A DNA stretch of 64,000 nt from Micromonospora sp. HK10 (GCF_000982955.1 NZ_KQ058701.1:19014-83013), one strand, 5' to 3'; shown: positions 1-11,000, counted from the first letter of the stretch. Numbers and translations are program-made. Notes: a model not told the origin generated them from the letters alone.

Positions 1-506
1 CCGACCTGGCCTGCGAGGTGCCGCCGCGCCGCCGGATCCAAGGCGCGCAGGTCCAGCCCCGCCGGATTGAGGGCCACCACGGCTGCGACGGCGGCCTCCG
101 GTGCCGGGGCGGGCCCGTGCGGGGCGGTCATCGCGGCGACCAGGGCGAGATGTGCCCCGGCCGAACTGCCGCCCGAGGCCAGCTGCCGTGCCGTCAGGCC
201 CTGGAGCGCGGCCAACTGCCGGACCTGTGCGACCGCGCGTCGGACGTCGGCGACGCAGTCGTCGATGCTGGCCGCGCCCTGATCGAGCAGCCGGTAACCG
301 GCGGAGACCGCGAAGATCCCGCGCGAGGCGAGTTTCCGGCAGTGCGGGGCCAGCCCGTCGGCCGATCCGCCGCGCAACGCACCGCCGTGGAACAGGACGA
401 TCCCGGCGCGGGGCCGCGCCCCGTCGCCCGGCGCGAAGAGCAGCAGGGGCAGTTCCCTGCCGTCGGCGGCCGCATAGCGCGTCGCGGACTCGCGGCAGGC
501 GGTCAT
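1..506 (-). CDS. Alpha/beta hydrolase (HSL/BD-FAE-type esterase), C-terminus cut by window edge
   Basis: The minus strand encodes an esterase-like protein that runs off the left end. An oxyanion-hole motif VLFHGG lies near residue 38 and the nucleophile elbow GGSSAGAHLAL near residue 108, the order expected for hormone-sensitive-lipase or BD-FAE carboxylesterases. The Asp and His of the triad would lie beyond the edge. I chose ATG at 506; an in-frame GTG at 557, 13 nt after the stop of the phosphatase gene, is also possible, and neither has a strong ribosome binding site. The short gap suggests it is the last gene of the four-gene unit that starts at 3141. The substrate cannot be read from the sequence. 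Confidence 0.75.
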   Translation of the reverse strand, partial: MTACRESATRYAAADGRELPLLLFAPGDGARPRAGIVLFHGGALRGGSADGLAPHCRKLASRGIFAVSAGYRLLDQGAASIDDCVADVRRAVAQVRQLAALQGLTARQLASGGSSAGAHLALVAAMTAPHGPAPAPEAAVAAVVALNPAGLDLRALDPAARRHLAGQV

Positions 507-570
507 GACGGACGACGTTGCCAGGTCCGGCTGTCGCGGTGCCGGACCGGTGGCCACCTGCCGGCGCGGC

Positions 571-1473
571 TCACCAGCCGACCGAGGTGAGGCTGATCGG
601 GGTGAGCCGGCGTACCTCCGGCTCGATCCACTGGGCCGCGGTGACCAGCTTGACCAGCCGGTCGATGGTCTCCGGCGGGCCGGCCACGAAGCTGCGCCGG
701 TCGGCCGGGCAGCCGTACCGGTCGTCGAAGCAGCCACCGTCTAGGGCCCGGACCGCCATGCCCGCCTCGGCGGCGAGCAGCAGGCCGGCCGGCAGGTCGA
801 CCGCCTCGGGCCGGTAGCCGACGATGCCGTCGATGTCGCCGCGGGCCAGCATCACCCAGGACAGCAGCGGCGCCCACAGTTGCAGCACCCGCCGCGCGGT
901 GGAGTCGAGCACCACCTTCAGGGCGCGGGCGGTGCTGTCGTCGCGGCGTACCTCGTGGCCCTGGGTCCAGGCCAGCACCGGCGCGGCCGGCACCGGCCGG
1001 CGCGGCGCGTGCAGCGGCCGACCGGCGCCGCCCGCGGTGTGCACGAAGGCGCCCTGGCCGCGCACGGCGGACCAGGTGCGGCCGGCGACCGGGTCGTGCA
1101 CCACGCCGAGCACCGGCGAGCCCTGCTCGCACAGCGCGATGCCCACCACGTACGCGGGCAGCCCGATCGCCACGTTGTTGGTGCCGTCGAGCGGGTCCAC
1201 CAGCCAGGCCCAGGACTCGTCGGCGGCGTACTGGCCGCCCTCCTCGGCGATCACCCCGTGCCCGGGCCAGCGGGCCCGGATCCGCTCCACGATCAGCCGT
1301 TCGGCGGCCAGGTCCAGGTCGGTGACCAGGTCACCGGAGTCGTTCTTGGCCCGGGCGTGCAGCTCGCCCCGGGTGCCCCGGCGGAGCAGCCGCCCGGCGT
1401 CCCGGGCCGCCGCCACCGCGAACCGGTGCGCGTCGCGCAGGTCGGGTCCGCCTCTGCCCGGCTCCACGTCCAT
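571..1473 (-). CDS. Inositol monophosphatase-family phosphatase
   Basis: This 300-residue protein has the signature of Mg-dependent inositol monophosphatases: GDLVTDLDLAAE near residue 46, IAEEGG near 75 and the metal/lithium-site motif WLVDPLDGTNN near 90-100. The second signature near the C-terminus is less clear, though DLPAGLLLAAEAG resembles the expected W(D)xAAG region. The family hydrolyses inositol-1-phosphate, histidinol phosphate, fructose-1,6-bisphosphate or PAP, and the sequence does not decide among these. ATG at 1473 follows a GGAGGAG site. It starts 16 nt after the cupin-like gene, so the two are probably co-transcribed. Confidence 0.88.
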   Translation of the reverse strand: MDVEPGRGGPDLRDAHRFAVAAARDAGRLLRRGTRGELHARAKNDSGDLVTDLDLAAERLIVERIRARWPGHGVIAEEGGQYAADESWAWLVDPLDGTNNVAIGLPAYVVGIALCEQGSPVLGVVHDPVAGRTWSAVRGQGAFVHTAGGAGRPLHAPRRPVPAAPVLAWTQGHEVRRDDSTARALKVVLDSTARRVLQLWAPLLSWVMLARGDIDGIVGYRPEAVDLPAGLLLAAEAGMAVRALDGGCFDDRYGCPADRRSFVAGPPETIDRLVKLVTAAQWIEPEVRRLTPISLTSVGW

Positions 1474-1489
1474 GGCTCCTCCAAGCTGG

Positions 1490-2143
1490 TCAGCCCCGTG
1501 CCAACAGTCGGGATATCGCCCGGGCCAGCCGGGCCGTCTCCGCCGGGTCGCAGCGGTCCCGGCGGACCCGGTGGCTGTGCCCGTCCACCGCGCCGAGGCT
1601 CAGGTCGCGGACGCCGGGGGTGGTCCGGCCCAGCGCCACGGTCACCGCCGGCTGTCCCGGCTCCACCTCGGAGGTGTGGAACCCGCCCGCGCGCAGCGCG
1701 TACGAGTCGCCGGCCGAGTGGCTCTCCACGGCGGCGGTCACCGCGGTGACCAGCCGGTCGGTGGCCGCCATCTCGTCGACGTCGCCGTGGCTGCGCACCT
1801 CGTAGACCCGCCACGCCGGGTCGGCGCGGGCGTCGGTCACCTCGATCAGCTCGTTGCGGACCCGGCCGTGCAGCACGTGGCTGAGCAGGTCCCAGCTGTG
1901 CGAGTGCATGGTGGAGGTGGTCGGCCGCACCGGCGACGGGTCGGCCGGCCAGGCGTGCACGCAGATGCCGTCCGGGCCGGAGCGGTCCACCGGCAGGCAG
2001 GTGAAGCCGAGCGGGTGGCGTACGGCCCGCAGCGGCCGCCGCCCCGCCCCGACATCGTCGAGGACGTCCAGCACCCAGCCGCGCAGCAACTCCGGCCGGG
2101 TGCCCCGGTCGATCTCCCGTTCGAGGTCGGCGTAACTCATCAT
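1490..2143 (-). CDS. Cupin-like protein of unknown function
   Basis: This 217-residue protein carries a likely metal-binding cupin core: MHSHSWDLLSHVLHGRVRNE (residues about 78-97) supplies an HxH-type pair, and YALRAGGFHTSEV about 75 residues later supplies a third His in the position expected for a second cupin motif. Cysteine-dioxygenase-like and other RmlC-fold enzymes share this layout. I do not recognise a named family. ATG at 2143 overlaps the stop of the upstream membrane-protein gene by 4 nt, indicating translational coupling, and the phosphatase gene follows 16 nt downstream. Confidence 0.72.
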   Translation of the reverse strand: MMSYADLEREIDRGTRPELLRGWVLDVLDDVGAGRRPLRAVRHPLGFTCLPVDRSGPDGICVHAWPADPSPVRPTTSTMHSHSWDLLSHVLHGRVRNELIEVTDARADPAWRVYEVRSHGDVDEMAATDRLVTAVTAAVESHSAGDSYALRAGGFHTSEVEPGQPAVTVALGRTTPGVRDLSLGAVDGHSHRVRRDRCDPAETARLARAISRLLARG

Positions 2144-3141
2144 GTGTAGGGGTTCCTCGCCTGGATGGCCCGGCCCACGATGTCGGCGACCTCGCGGTCG
2201 CCGAAGGACCGGGGCAGCGGCAGCCCGAGCGCGGTGAACAGGCGGCGGACCTGCTCCACCGAGGGCTCGTCGTCGAGTTTGACCGCCGCGGCGGCCTCGA
2301 TCGGCACCCGTCTGCTCTGCTCGCGGCTGTACTGGAGCTCGATGTTGAACCGGTTGTAGTAGAGCTCCTTGCGGTCGATCCGCAGCGCCGGGGTCTGCGG
2401 GTTCTCCTGGGTGATGATGACGCAGCTCGACGAGAGGTCGTAGCGGAAGGTGGTCATCTGCGCGGAGAGCCGCACGTCGATGGTGAGCAGCCCGGAGCGT
2501 TGCAGGTGCCAGCAGGCGGCCAGCACGGTGGCGTACGACTCCTTGCGGGTGCGGTCGACGGTCCACCGCTCCCCCGGCGCGTCCGGGGCGAGGCTGCGCC
2601 GGAACCGCGCGTACCGCTCGCAGACCTCCTCGTCGGTCGGGTCGATGATCTCGATGGCGACGTGCAGGGTGGCGTTGCGCCGGCGGGCGTGCTCCAGACA
2701 CTCGGGGAGGGTGACCGCGCGGGTGAAGGTGCCGGTGCCGCCCTTGAACGTCCAGCGGTCGGTGTGCCGGCGCGCCTCGGCCAGCGCCTGACCGACCTCG
2801 CTGCCGTGCAGCACCCGGACCATGGAGACGCTGTCGATCGCCTCCCGGGCCCGGTTCAGCGCCCCCTCCGGCCCGGTGATCTCCCGCATCTGGGGCACCA
2901 GGTCGGTGAGCCGGTCCCGGGTGTCCCGGACCACCTGGCGGAGCTGGTGCTCGGCGGTCTCCCGGCGCAGCCGGTCGCGCAGCAGGGCCTGGGCGAGCAG
3001 CGCGAGGATCAGCAGGATCGCGCTGTTCACCACCTCCTGGCTGACCGTGCTGGTCAGCCCGAGGACCGCGACGGTCAGGGCGAGGAGCAGACCGATGAAC
3101 GCGTCGAGATTGTTGACGACCCAGGTGAACAGGCGCGCCAT
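2140..3141 (-). CDS. Two-helix membrane protein with large cytosolic domain, unknown function
   Basis: This 333-residue protein has two hydrophobic helices (about residues 12-32 and 38-55), then a charged stretch likely to form a coiled coil (55-100), then a soluble domain of about 220 residues. The soluble part has a glycine-rich patch FKGGTGTFTRAVTLP near 137 followed by an alpha/beta-looking segment and a late RKELYYNRFN segment. The arrangement of two helices plus cytosolic domain recalls SLATT-type effectors, but I see no diagnostic motif and do not claim membership. It is the first gene of the compact unit 3141 to 1; the next start overlaps its stop. Confidence 0.75.
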   Translation of the reverse strand: MARLFTWVVNNLDAFIGLLLALTVAVLGLTSTVSQEVVNSAILLILALLAQALLRDRLRRETAEHQLRQVVRDTRDRLTDLVPQMREITGPEGALNRAREAIDSVSMVRVLHGSEVGQALAEARRHTDRWTFKGGTGTFTRAVTLPECLEHARRRNATLHVAIEIIDPTDEEVCERYARFRRSLAPDAPGERWTVDRTRKESYATVLAACWHLQRSGLLTIDVRLSAQMTTFRYDLSSSCVIITQENPQTPALRIDRKELYYNRFNIELQYSREQSRRVPIEAAAAVKLDDEPSVEQVRRLFTALGLPLPRSFGDREVADIVGRAIQARNPYT

Positions 3142-3196
3142 GACATCCCCCGGTCGACGACGGAATCCCCATGATAGCCCTTTGTCAATATCACCA

Positions 3197-3988
3197 TCAC
3201 GCGCTGTTCGGTCGCTTCGGCACGGCCGGTGACGGCGGGCCGGGCAGCCGGCGGGCCGCGCAGATCAGCGACCCGCCGAGCCCGGGCGCGACCCGGGCCA
3301 GCAGCCGGGAGGTGACCCAGCGCCCGCCGGGCAGCCGCCAGCCGACGTGGTTGGAGCGGATCGCCACCGGCTCGAAGCCGACCCGGCGCAGCACCCGGCG
3401 CAGCAGCGACGCGGTGAACGGGCGGATGTGCAGCCACAGGTAGGGGTGCAGCGGGTCCACCTGGCGCGGCGCGCGGCCGGCCAGGAAGGCCAGCCGGTCC
3501 TGGACGGTGGCCAGGTTGGGGGTGGTGAGCACCAGCAGCCCGCCCGGGACCAGCACCCGGTGGCACTCGCGGAGCAGGGCCACCGGATCGTAGACGTGCT
3601 CGATCAGCTCACCGGTGAGCAGCCCGGCGAAGCTGCCCGCGCGGAACGGCAGGCCCCGGGTGGCGTCCAGGCAGACCGGCAGCGCCCGCCCGGCGGCGGC
3701 CCGCCGGGCCGCGCCAAGCGCGGTCTCCGCCATGTCGGCCAGCACCAACGGGCCGGGCAGCCGCGCCGGGTCCAGCATGCCGCGCGGGCCGCAGCCCAGC
3801 TCCAGCACCGGTCCGCCGCCACCCACCCCGGCGCGCACCAGCCGGGCCGCGACCGCCCGGCGGACCCGGTGGTACGGGTCCTCGACGTACCCGTTGACCT
3901 GCGCGCCGTCGTGATAGCTGCGCCGGTTGGCGCGGCGGCCGTGGGCCTGCGCGCTGCCCGACGGCACCCCGGTCGGCGGCTCGGCCAT
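3197..3988 (-). CDS. Class I SAM-dependent methyltransferase
   Basis: This 263-residue enzyme has motif I VLELGCGPRGML near residue 59, an acidic loop VLADMAE about 20 residues later, and FAGLLTGELIEHVYDP followed by ECHRVLVPGGLLVLTTPN, the motif II/III pattern of UbiE/Methyltransf_11 enzymes. ATG at 3988 is preceded by GGAGGT at good spacing, so the upstream ATG-less extension to 4168 is not used. It is divergent from the thioesterase gene across a 251-bp gap and could be a tailoring O-, N- or C-methyltransferase of the cluster, or an unrelated neighbour. The acceptor is unknown. Confidence 0.82.
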   Translation of the reverse strand: MAEPPTGVPSGSAQAHGRRANRRSYHDGAQVNGYVEDPYHRVRRAVAARLVRAGVGGGGPVLELGCGPRGMLDPARLPGPLVLADMAETALGAARRAAAGRALPVCLDATRGLPFRAGSFAGLLTGELIEHVYDPVALLRECHRVLVPGGLLVLTTPNLATVQDRLAFLAGRAPRQVDPLHPYLWLHIRPFTASLLRRVLRRVGFEPVAIRSNHVGWRLPGGRWVTSRLLARVAPGLGGSLICAARRLPGPPSPAVPKRPNSA

Positions 3989-4239
3989 GGCACCTCCACT
4001 GCGCTGGTCGCCGGCGACGGCACGGCGGCCGCGCCCGGCGTCCAGCCTCGCACCGTCCCCGGCGTCCCGGTGGCATCCGGCGGCGGTGTCGGCTGGTGGC
4101 CGCCCGCCCGCAGCCGGGCCGAAGCCGCACCGCAGGCAACCCTCATCCGGCGCTAAGACCGCCCTCACGGGCCGTTCCTAGCGTCTGCGGCGTCGGCGAC
4201 ACCACGCCTCGTCGCCGTCGGAGCAGGAACGGGGTACCC
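3989..4239. promoter_or_regulatory. Divergent intergenic region, methyltransferase / biosynthetic operon
   Basis: These 251 bp separate the methyltransferase start from the thioesterase start, so they must hold promoters in both directions if the plus-strand operon begins here. I see no convincing -35/-10 pair or operator. No ORF with a ribosome binding site lies inside. Confidence 0.45.
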
Positions 4240-5028
4240 ATGCCACCGAGCACCGACGCCGCCTGGATCAGCTGCGCGGCGGCCCGCCCGAGCGCCCGGC
4301 TGCGCCTGGTCTGCCTGCCCTACGCGGGGGCGGGCGGCGGCGCGTTCCGGCCGTGGGCGGCCCTCCTCGGCCCGGACGTGGAGCTGTGGACCGCGCAGTT
4401 GCCCGGCCGCGAGCGCCGGCTCGCCGAGCCGCCGGTGACCACCATGGACGCGCTGGCCGCGCCGCTGGTGGCGGCGATCGCCGACCGGATCCGGCCGCCG
4501 TACGCGATCTTCGGGCACAGCATGGGCGCCCTGATCGGCTACGAGGTGGCCCGCCGGCTGGTCGACCGGGGTGGCCCGGCGCCGGAGCGGCTGGTGGTGT
4601 CCGCGGCGCTGCCGCCACAGCGCTCGGCCCGGGCCGGCGCGGCGCACACCCGCGACGACGCCGGGCTCACCGCCTGGCTCCGGGAGCTGGGCGGGGTGCC
4701 CGACGAACTGCTCGCCGACCCCGCCCTGCTCGCGCTGATCCTGCCCACCGTCCGGGCCGACCTGGCGGTGGTCGCCGGCTACCGGCCGGCGCGGGTGCCG
4801 GCGCTGCCGCTACCGGTGGACGCCGTCGCGGCGGCCGACGACCCGCTCGTCGCGCCGGCGGCGGTGGCCGGCTGGGCCGCCTGTACCAGCGCCGGCTTCA
4901 CCCACACCGTCGTCCCCGGCGGTCACCTCTACCTGCACGACTCCCCTCCCCCGCTGCACCGCCTGCTGGCCGGCGGACCCGCGCCCGACCGGGCCGCCCA
5001 CGCGTACGCCGAAGGGGCCACCCGATGA
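4240..5028 (+). CDS. Type II thioesterase
   Basis: This 262-residue alpha/beta hydrolase has the nucleophile motif GHSMGA (Ser94), LPGRERR near residue 50, an acidic residue in AADDPLV near 205 and the catalytic His in GGHLYLHD near 228, the layout of stand-alone TEII enzymes. Such proteins remove stalled or wrongly primed acyl groups from carrier domains of NRPS/PKS lines. ATG at 4240 sits after a weak GGAACGGGG site. Its stop overlaps the NRPS start by ATGA, so the two are translationally coupled. Because no assembly-line protein here ends in a TE domain, this enzyme could also be involved in product release; that is inference. Confidence 0.92.
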   Translation: MPPSTDAAWISCAAARPSARLRLVCLPYAGAGGGAFRPWAALLGPDVELWTAQLPGRERRLAEPPVTTMDALAAPLVAAIADRIRPPYAIFGHSMGALIGYEVARRLVDRGGPAPERLVVSAALPPQRSARAGAAHTRDDAGLTAWLRELGGVPDELLADPALLALILPTVRADLAVVAGYRPARVPALPLPVDAVAAADDPLVAPAAVAGWAACTSAGFTHTVVPGGHLYLHDSPPPLHRLLAGGPAPDRAAHAYAEGATR

Positions 5029-8000
5029 CCCAGAACCTGCATCCGGACCTCGCCGATCTCACGCCGGAGCAGCGGGAGCTGCTGGCCCTGCGGCTGCGGC
5101 GGGCGCGCGGGCGCCGGGCCGACCCGGGGGCGCCCCGGCCGCTGTCGGCCACCCAGGAGCAGCTGTGGTTCCTCGACCGGCTGGACCCCGGCACGCCGGT
5201 CTACAACGTGCCGTTCGCCGAGCGGATCACCGGCCGGCTGGACGTGGCGGCGCTGCACCGGGCGGTCAACGCGGTGGTGGCTCGGCACGACGCGCTGCGG
5301 GTGGTCTTCACCGCGGCGGACGGGACGGTCACCCAGCGGGTCCGGGACGCCCTGGAGGTGCCGCTGCCGGTGGTGGACCTGCGCGCGCTGCCCGAGCCGG
5401 ACCGCCGGGAGGCGGCCGGGCGGGAAACCGTGGCGCACGCCGCCGTCCGCTTCGACCTGACCGCCGGCCCCCTGCTCGCGGCCCGGCTGCTCGCCCTCGC
5501 CGACGACGAGCACCTGCTGCTGGTCACCGTCCACCACATCGTCTTCGACGCCTGGTCGGTCGGGCTGTTCCGGGACGAGCTGGTCCGCTGGTACGGCGAG
5601 TTCGCCGGCGGCGAACCGGCCCGGGTGCCGGCGCTGCCGGTGCGGTTCGTCGACCACGTGGCCGCGCGGCGGCGGCCGGACGGGGAGGCGGCCCTCGCCG
5701 CCCACCTGGCGCACTGGCGGGAGCGGCTGGCCGACGCCCCGGCCCGCTCCACCCTGCCGCCGGACCGTCCCCGCCCGCCGGTGCAGACCCACCGGGGGCG
5801 CAGCCTGCCGTTCACCGTGGACGGCTCGACGCTCGCCGCCCTCGACGGGCTGGCCCGCCGGGCCGGCGCGACCGTCAACGCGGTCGCCCTGGCCGGGCTG
5901 GCCGCCCTGCTGCGCCAGGCCACCGGCCAGGACGACCTGCTGCTCGGCATGCCGGCGGCCGGCCGCTCCGGCACCGAACTGGAGGCGCTGATCGGCTGCT
6001 TCGCCAACATGCTGGTGCTGCGGGTCGACGCCACCGGCGACCCCACCGTGCGGGACCTGGTGCGCCGGGTGCACCGCACGGTCAGCGACGCGTACGCCCA
6101 CCAGGAGGCGCCGTACGCGCGGGTGGTGGAGGAGGTGCGGCCGCCCCGGGACCCGAGCGTCAACCCGCTGTTCCAGGTGATGGCGACGATGACCGACGGT
6201 GACGCGGCCGACCGGCGGGCGGCGGGCGCGGTCTTCACCCCGTACGCGGCGGAGAACGGGCTCACCGACTTCGACCTGTTCGTCAGCCTCACCCGGCACG
6301 CCGACCGGATCGACGGCGCGGTCGACTTCAACGCCGACCTGTACCTGGACGAGACGGTGGCCGGCACGGTCGGCCGGCTGCCCGAGCTGCTGGCCGCGAT
6401 GGCCGCCGCCCCGGACCGGCCGCTCTCCGAGCTGCCCGGGCTGCGCCGGCACCGGATCGCGCTGGCCGCCACCTTCACCGTCGACCCGCTGCGCGACCCG
6501 GTGCGTTTCTGGCTGGACGTCCTGCGCACGCCCGCCGACGTCGAGCTGGTCGGCTACGGCCAGCTGGTGGCGCACCTGCTCGCCGGTCCGGCCGCGGCCG
6601 CCACGGTCGGCCTGCTGCGCTGGGAGGACTGGCTGCGCCGGCAGGACGGGCCCGACGAGGCGGCGCTCGACGCGGCCATGGACGACCTGACCGCGGCGGT
6701 GCGGGCGTACCGGGCGCGCACCGCGGCACCGCTGCTGCTGGTGGTCTGCCCGGCCTCACCGGCCTTCGCCGACGCGCGGGCCCGGGCGCTCGCCGGCCGC
6801 CTCGACGACCGGCTGTCGGCGCTGGCCGCAGGCACCCCCGGCGTGCACGCGGTCTGGGCCGCCGACCAGGCCGGCCGGTACCCGGTCGGCGAGGTGTGCG
6901 ACGTCCGCGCCGACGAGCTGGGCCACGTGCCGTACACCGCCGAGTACTTCGCCGCGCTCGGCACGGTGGTGGTCCGCGAACTGCGCCGGGCCGCCGGCCA
7001 GCCGCGCCGGCTGGTGCTGGCCGACGCCACTCGGCTGCCGGTGGACCGGATCGCCGGGGCGCTGGTCGGGCACGAGGTGCGGGCCTGCCCGCCCGGCGGG
7101 TACGCCGCCGCGCTCGCCGACACCGACCCGGCCCGGGCCGTGCTGCTCGACCCGGACCCGGCCACCGTCGCGCGGCTGCGCGCCGCGTACCCGCGGCTGC
7201 TGGCGCTGACCGTGCCGGCCGGGTGGGACGAGCTGCGGCGGTACCTGGCCCACGTCTGGCCGCTGGACCCGCCGCTACCCACGGTCGCCGCCGGCACCGG
7301 CGCTCCGGCGGCCGGGCGGGGCGGCGCGGGGGCCGGCGGTCCGGGCGCGGACGGTCCGGGTGCCGACGGTCCGGGGGCGGACGGTCCGGGGGCGGACGGT
7401 CCGGGTGCCGACGGTCCGGCTGCCGACGGTCGGGGTGCGGACGATCCGGGTGCCGGACGGGAGGCGGCTGACGGCCTGGTCACCCCGATCGGGGCGGAAC
7501 GGGCGGCGTACCTGGCCACCGAGTTGGACAGCCCGGCCGCGGTGGCCGAGCGGTGCCGGCCGGCCGCCGCCGGCGAGCCGGCCGGCGCGGAGCTGGTCGC
7601 CCCGCGCACCCCCACCGAGCGGCGGCTGGCCGGGCTCTGGGCGGCCGCCCTCGGGGCCGAGCAGATCGGCGTCACCAGCGACTTCTTCGCCCTGGGCGGG
7701 CACTCGCTGCTCGCCACCCACCTGCTGTCCCAGGTGCAGGCCGAGTTCGGCCGGGAGGTGTCGCTCTACACCCTCTTCACCCACCCGACCGTGGCCCAGC
7801 TCGCCACCGTGCTCGACGGCGACGCGGCGCGGCCCGCCGAGCACGCGCCGATCACGGCGGCGCCACCCGGCACGCCCGCCGTGGCCTCCTCGGCGCAGGT
7901 CCGGCTCTGGGCCCTCGACCAGCTCGGCGACGACGTGGTCCGGCACAACACCACCGCCGCCGTCGAGCTGCGCGGCGACCTCGACGTCGACGCGCTGCGC

Positions 8001-11000
8001 CGGGCCCTGGCCGACGTGGTCGACCGGCACGAGGTGCTGCGGACCACCTTCCGGGACCGGGGCGGCGAGCCCGAGCCGGTGCGGCACGCGCACCTCGACC
8101 CCTGGCAGGAGCCCCTGGACCTGACCGCGCTGCCCGACGGCCGGCAGGCCCGGGCGCTGCGGCGCGCGGTCACCGCGCACGCCGCCCACCGCTACCACCT
8201 GGCCGCCGGCCCGCTGCTGCTCGCCCGGCTGGTCCGGCTCGCGCCGCAGCGGCACCAGCTGCTGCTCGGCATGCACCACATCGTCTGCGACAACACCTCG
8301 TGGAGCATCGTGCTGGCCGACCTCGCCGCCCGGTACGGCCACCACACCACCGGCGCCGGCGGCGAGCTGCCGCCGCTGCCCGTGCAGTTCACCGACTACG
8401 CCCGGCACCAGCGCGACTGGCTGGCCTCGACGGCCGTCGAGCCGCACCTGGCGTACTGGCGGGAGCGGCTGCGCGACGCGCCGCCGCTGCTGGCGCTGCC
8501 CACCGACCACCCCCGTGGCGAGGAACGCTCCGACGTGGCCGGTTACCGGTCGCAGCGGCTGCCCGCCGGGGTCGGCGCGGCGGTGCGCGAGCTGGCCCGC
8601 GCCGAGGGGGTCACCCCGTTCGCCGTGCTGCTGGCCGGCTTCGCCGCGCTGCTGCACGCCGAGAGCGGCCAGCCGGACCTGGTCCTCGGGGTGCCCACCG
8701 CCGGCCGGGACCGGGCCGAGCTGGCCGGCCTGGTCGGCTGCTTCGCCGACCTGCTGCCGCTACGGGTCGACGTGGCCGGCCGGCCCACCTTCCGGCAGCT
8801 CGTCGGGCGGGCGTACCGCAGCGCGCGGGAGGCGTACCGGCATCAGGGGGTGCCCTTCGCCACCGTGGTGGAGGCGCTGCGGCTGCCCCGGCAGACCGCG
8901 TACCACCCGCTGTTCCAGTGCGTGCTCAACGTCATCGACGGCGCGGACGAGCTGCCCGAGTTCGCCGGCCTGGCCGCCGCCCCGGTGGACGTGCCGAGCG
9001 TCGGCGTCGACTTCGACCTGTTCCTCAGCCTCACCTGGCAGGACGGGGAGCTGCACGCCGACCTGGCGTACAGCGCCGACCTGTTCACGCCGGAGCGGAT
9101 GGGCCGGCTGCTCGGCGCGCTCGGCCGGGTGCTCGATGACGGGCTGCGCCGCCCCGACGCCCCGATCGCCGGCCCGGCCGCCGCCGCGCCGACCCGTTCG
9201 GCGGCCCGCCCGGCGCCCCGGCTGGTGGTGGGCGGCACCGTCGAGGCGGCCGAGCTGGCCCCGACCGTACGGTTCTGGTCCGAGCTGCTCGGCGTGCCGT
9301 ACGCCGTGCGGCCGCTGCCCGCCGGGGCGCTGCTGCGGCTGCTGCGCGACCCGGCGGCCGGCCTGGCCGGCGCGGCCACCGACCGCAACGCGCTGCTGCT
9401 GCGCTGGGAGGACCGGATTCCCGGCGGGCCGCTGGGCGCGGCGGTGCGCGCGCTGCGCGCCTACCGGGCCGAGCTGGTGTCCGCCCTGGCCGCCTACCGG
9501 GGCTGGTCGGCGGCGCCGCTGACGCTGCTGGTCTGCCCGGCCACACCCCGGTACGCCGGTGCGCCGTGGGCCGGCGTGCTCGCCGACCTCACCGCCGGGC
9601 TGCGGGCGGGCTGCCCGGCGTCCGGGGTGGACGTGGTCCCGGTTCCGGCCTGGGCGCACCGCTACCGCGTGCCGGAGCCGTCCGGTGCGGACGGGTGCTC
9701 GCCGGAGCTGTCGGCGGTGCTCGGCACCCTGCTGGTGCGGCGGGCGCTGCGGCACCCGGCGGTCGATCGGCTGGTCGTACCGGCCGGGCCGGCGCCGCGG
9801 CAGGCGGAGCTGGCCGCCGTGCTCGCGGCGCAGGCCCGGGCCGGGCGCCGGGTCCTGCTCACCACCGCGCCGCAGGCCCCCGAGCTGGCCGCCCTGGTCG
9901 CCGCCGGGCTGGTCGGCGCCGACCCGGCACCGACCGCCGCGCCGGGCACCCTGCTGCTGCACCCGGCGTCCGAGCCGGTCCCGGCGGGCCCGCTCGCGGT
10001 GCCGTTCGACCCGGAGGACGGGCCGGCGGCCGTGCTGCGCGGGCTCTGGCTGCTGGACCGCCCGCCCGGTGAACCAGCAGCCCCTGGCAGGTCGGCCCGC
10101 GCGAACTCGCCGGCCGGCGACGGCACACCGGTCGACCCGGGCCTGCTCGCCGAGGTGGCCGTCGAGCTGGCCGACGCCGCCGCGATCCGGGCCGCGGTGG
10201 CCGACGGTTACCGGCGGCGCGCCGAGCGGGCCGCCGCCGCGCCGCGCACCGAGCGGGAACGGCAGCTCGTGGCGATCTGGTCCGACCTGCTGCGCGCCGG
10301 CGGGCTGGGCATCCACGACGACTTCTTCGCCGCCGGTGGCGACTCGCTGCTGGCCATGCAGCTGGTGGCCCGCTGCGCCGAGGCCGGCATCACCGTCACC
10401 CCGCGTCAGCTCGTGCGGCATCCCACGGTCGCCGAGCTGGCCGCGAGCCTCGGCGCGGCGACCACCGTCGACGCCGAGCTGGCCGCGAGCCTCGGCGCGG
10501 CGACCACCGTCGACGCCGAGCAGGGCGAGGTGACCGGCGCGGCACCGCTGACCGGGGCGCAGCGCTGGTTCACCGACCTGATCGCGCCCACCATGGGCCG
10601 GCCGGCGCTGTTCAATCACCCCTACTACCTGCGGCTCGCCCGCCCGCTCCCCGCCGACCTGCTCCGCGAAGCGGTCCGCCGGCTGGTGGCCCAGCACGAC
10701 GCGCTGCGGCTGCGGCTGACCCGGCAGGCCGACGGGAGCTGGCGGCAGCACCACGCCGACCCCGCCGACGCGGTGCCGTTCACCAGCCACGACCTCACCG
10801 GGCTGCCGCTGGCGGAACGGGAGGCGGCGGCCGAGGCCCGGTGCGCCGCCGAGCAGACCGGGCTGGACCTGACCGCCGGTCCGCTGGCCCGGGTGGCGCA
10901 CCTGCGGCTCGGCCCTGAGCTGCCCGACCGGTTGCTGATCGTGGCTCACCACCTGGTCGTCGACGCGGTCTCCCGGGGGCTGCTCCTGGCCGACCTGGAG

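Noticed and set aside
4353..5024. Open frame extending the NRPS upstream through the thioesterase gene
   Set aside because: It is the out-of-frame shadow of the thioesterase, with Arg/Pro-rich content; the NRPS N-terminus MTQNLHPDLADL begins at the ATGA overlap at 5025.
7338..7457. CRISPR-like array
   Set aside because: The 15-bp units are contiguous, have no spacers and keep the NRPS frame.
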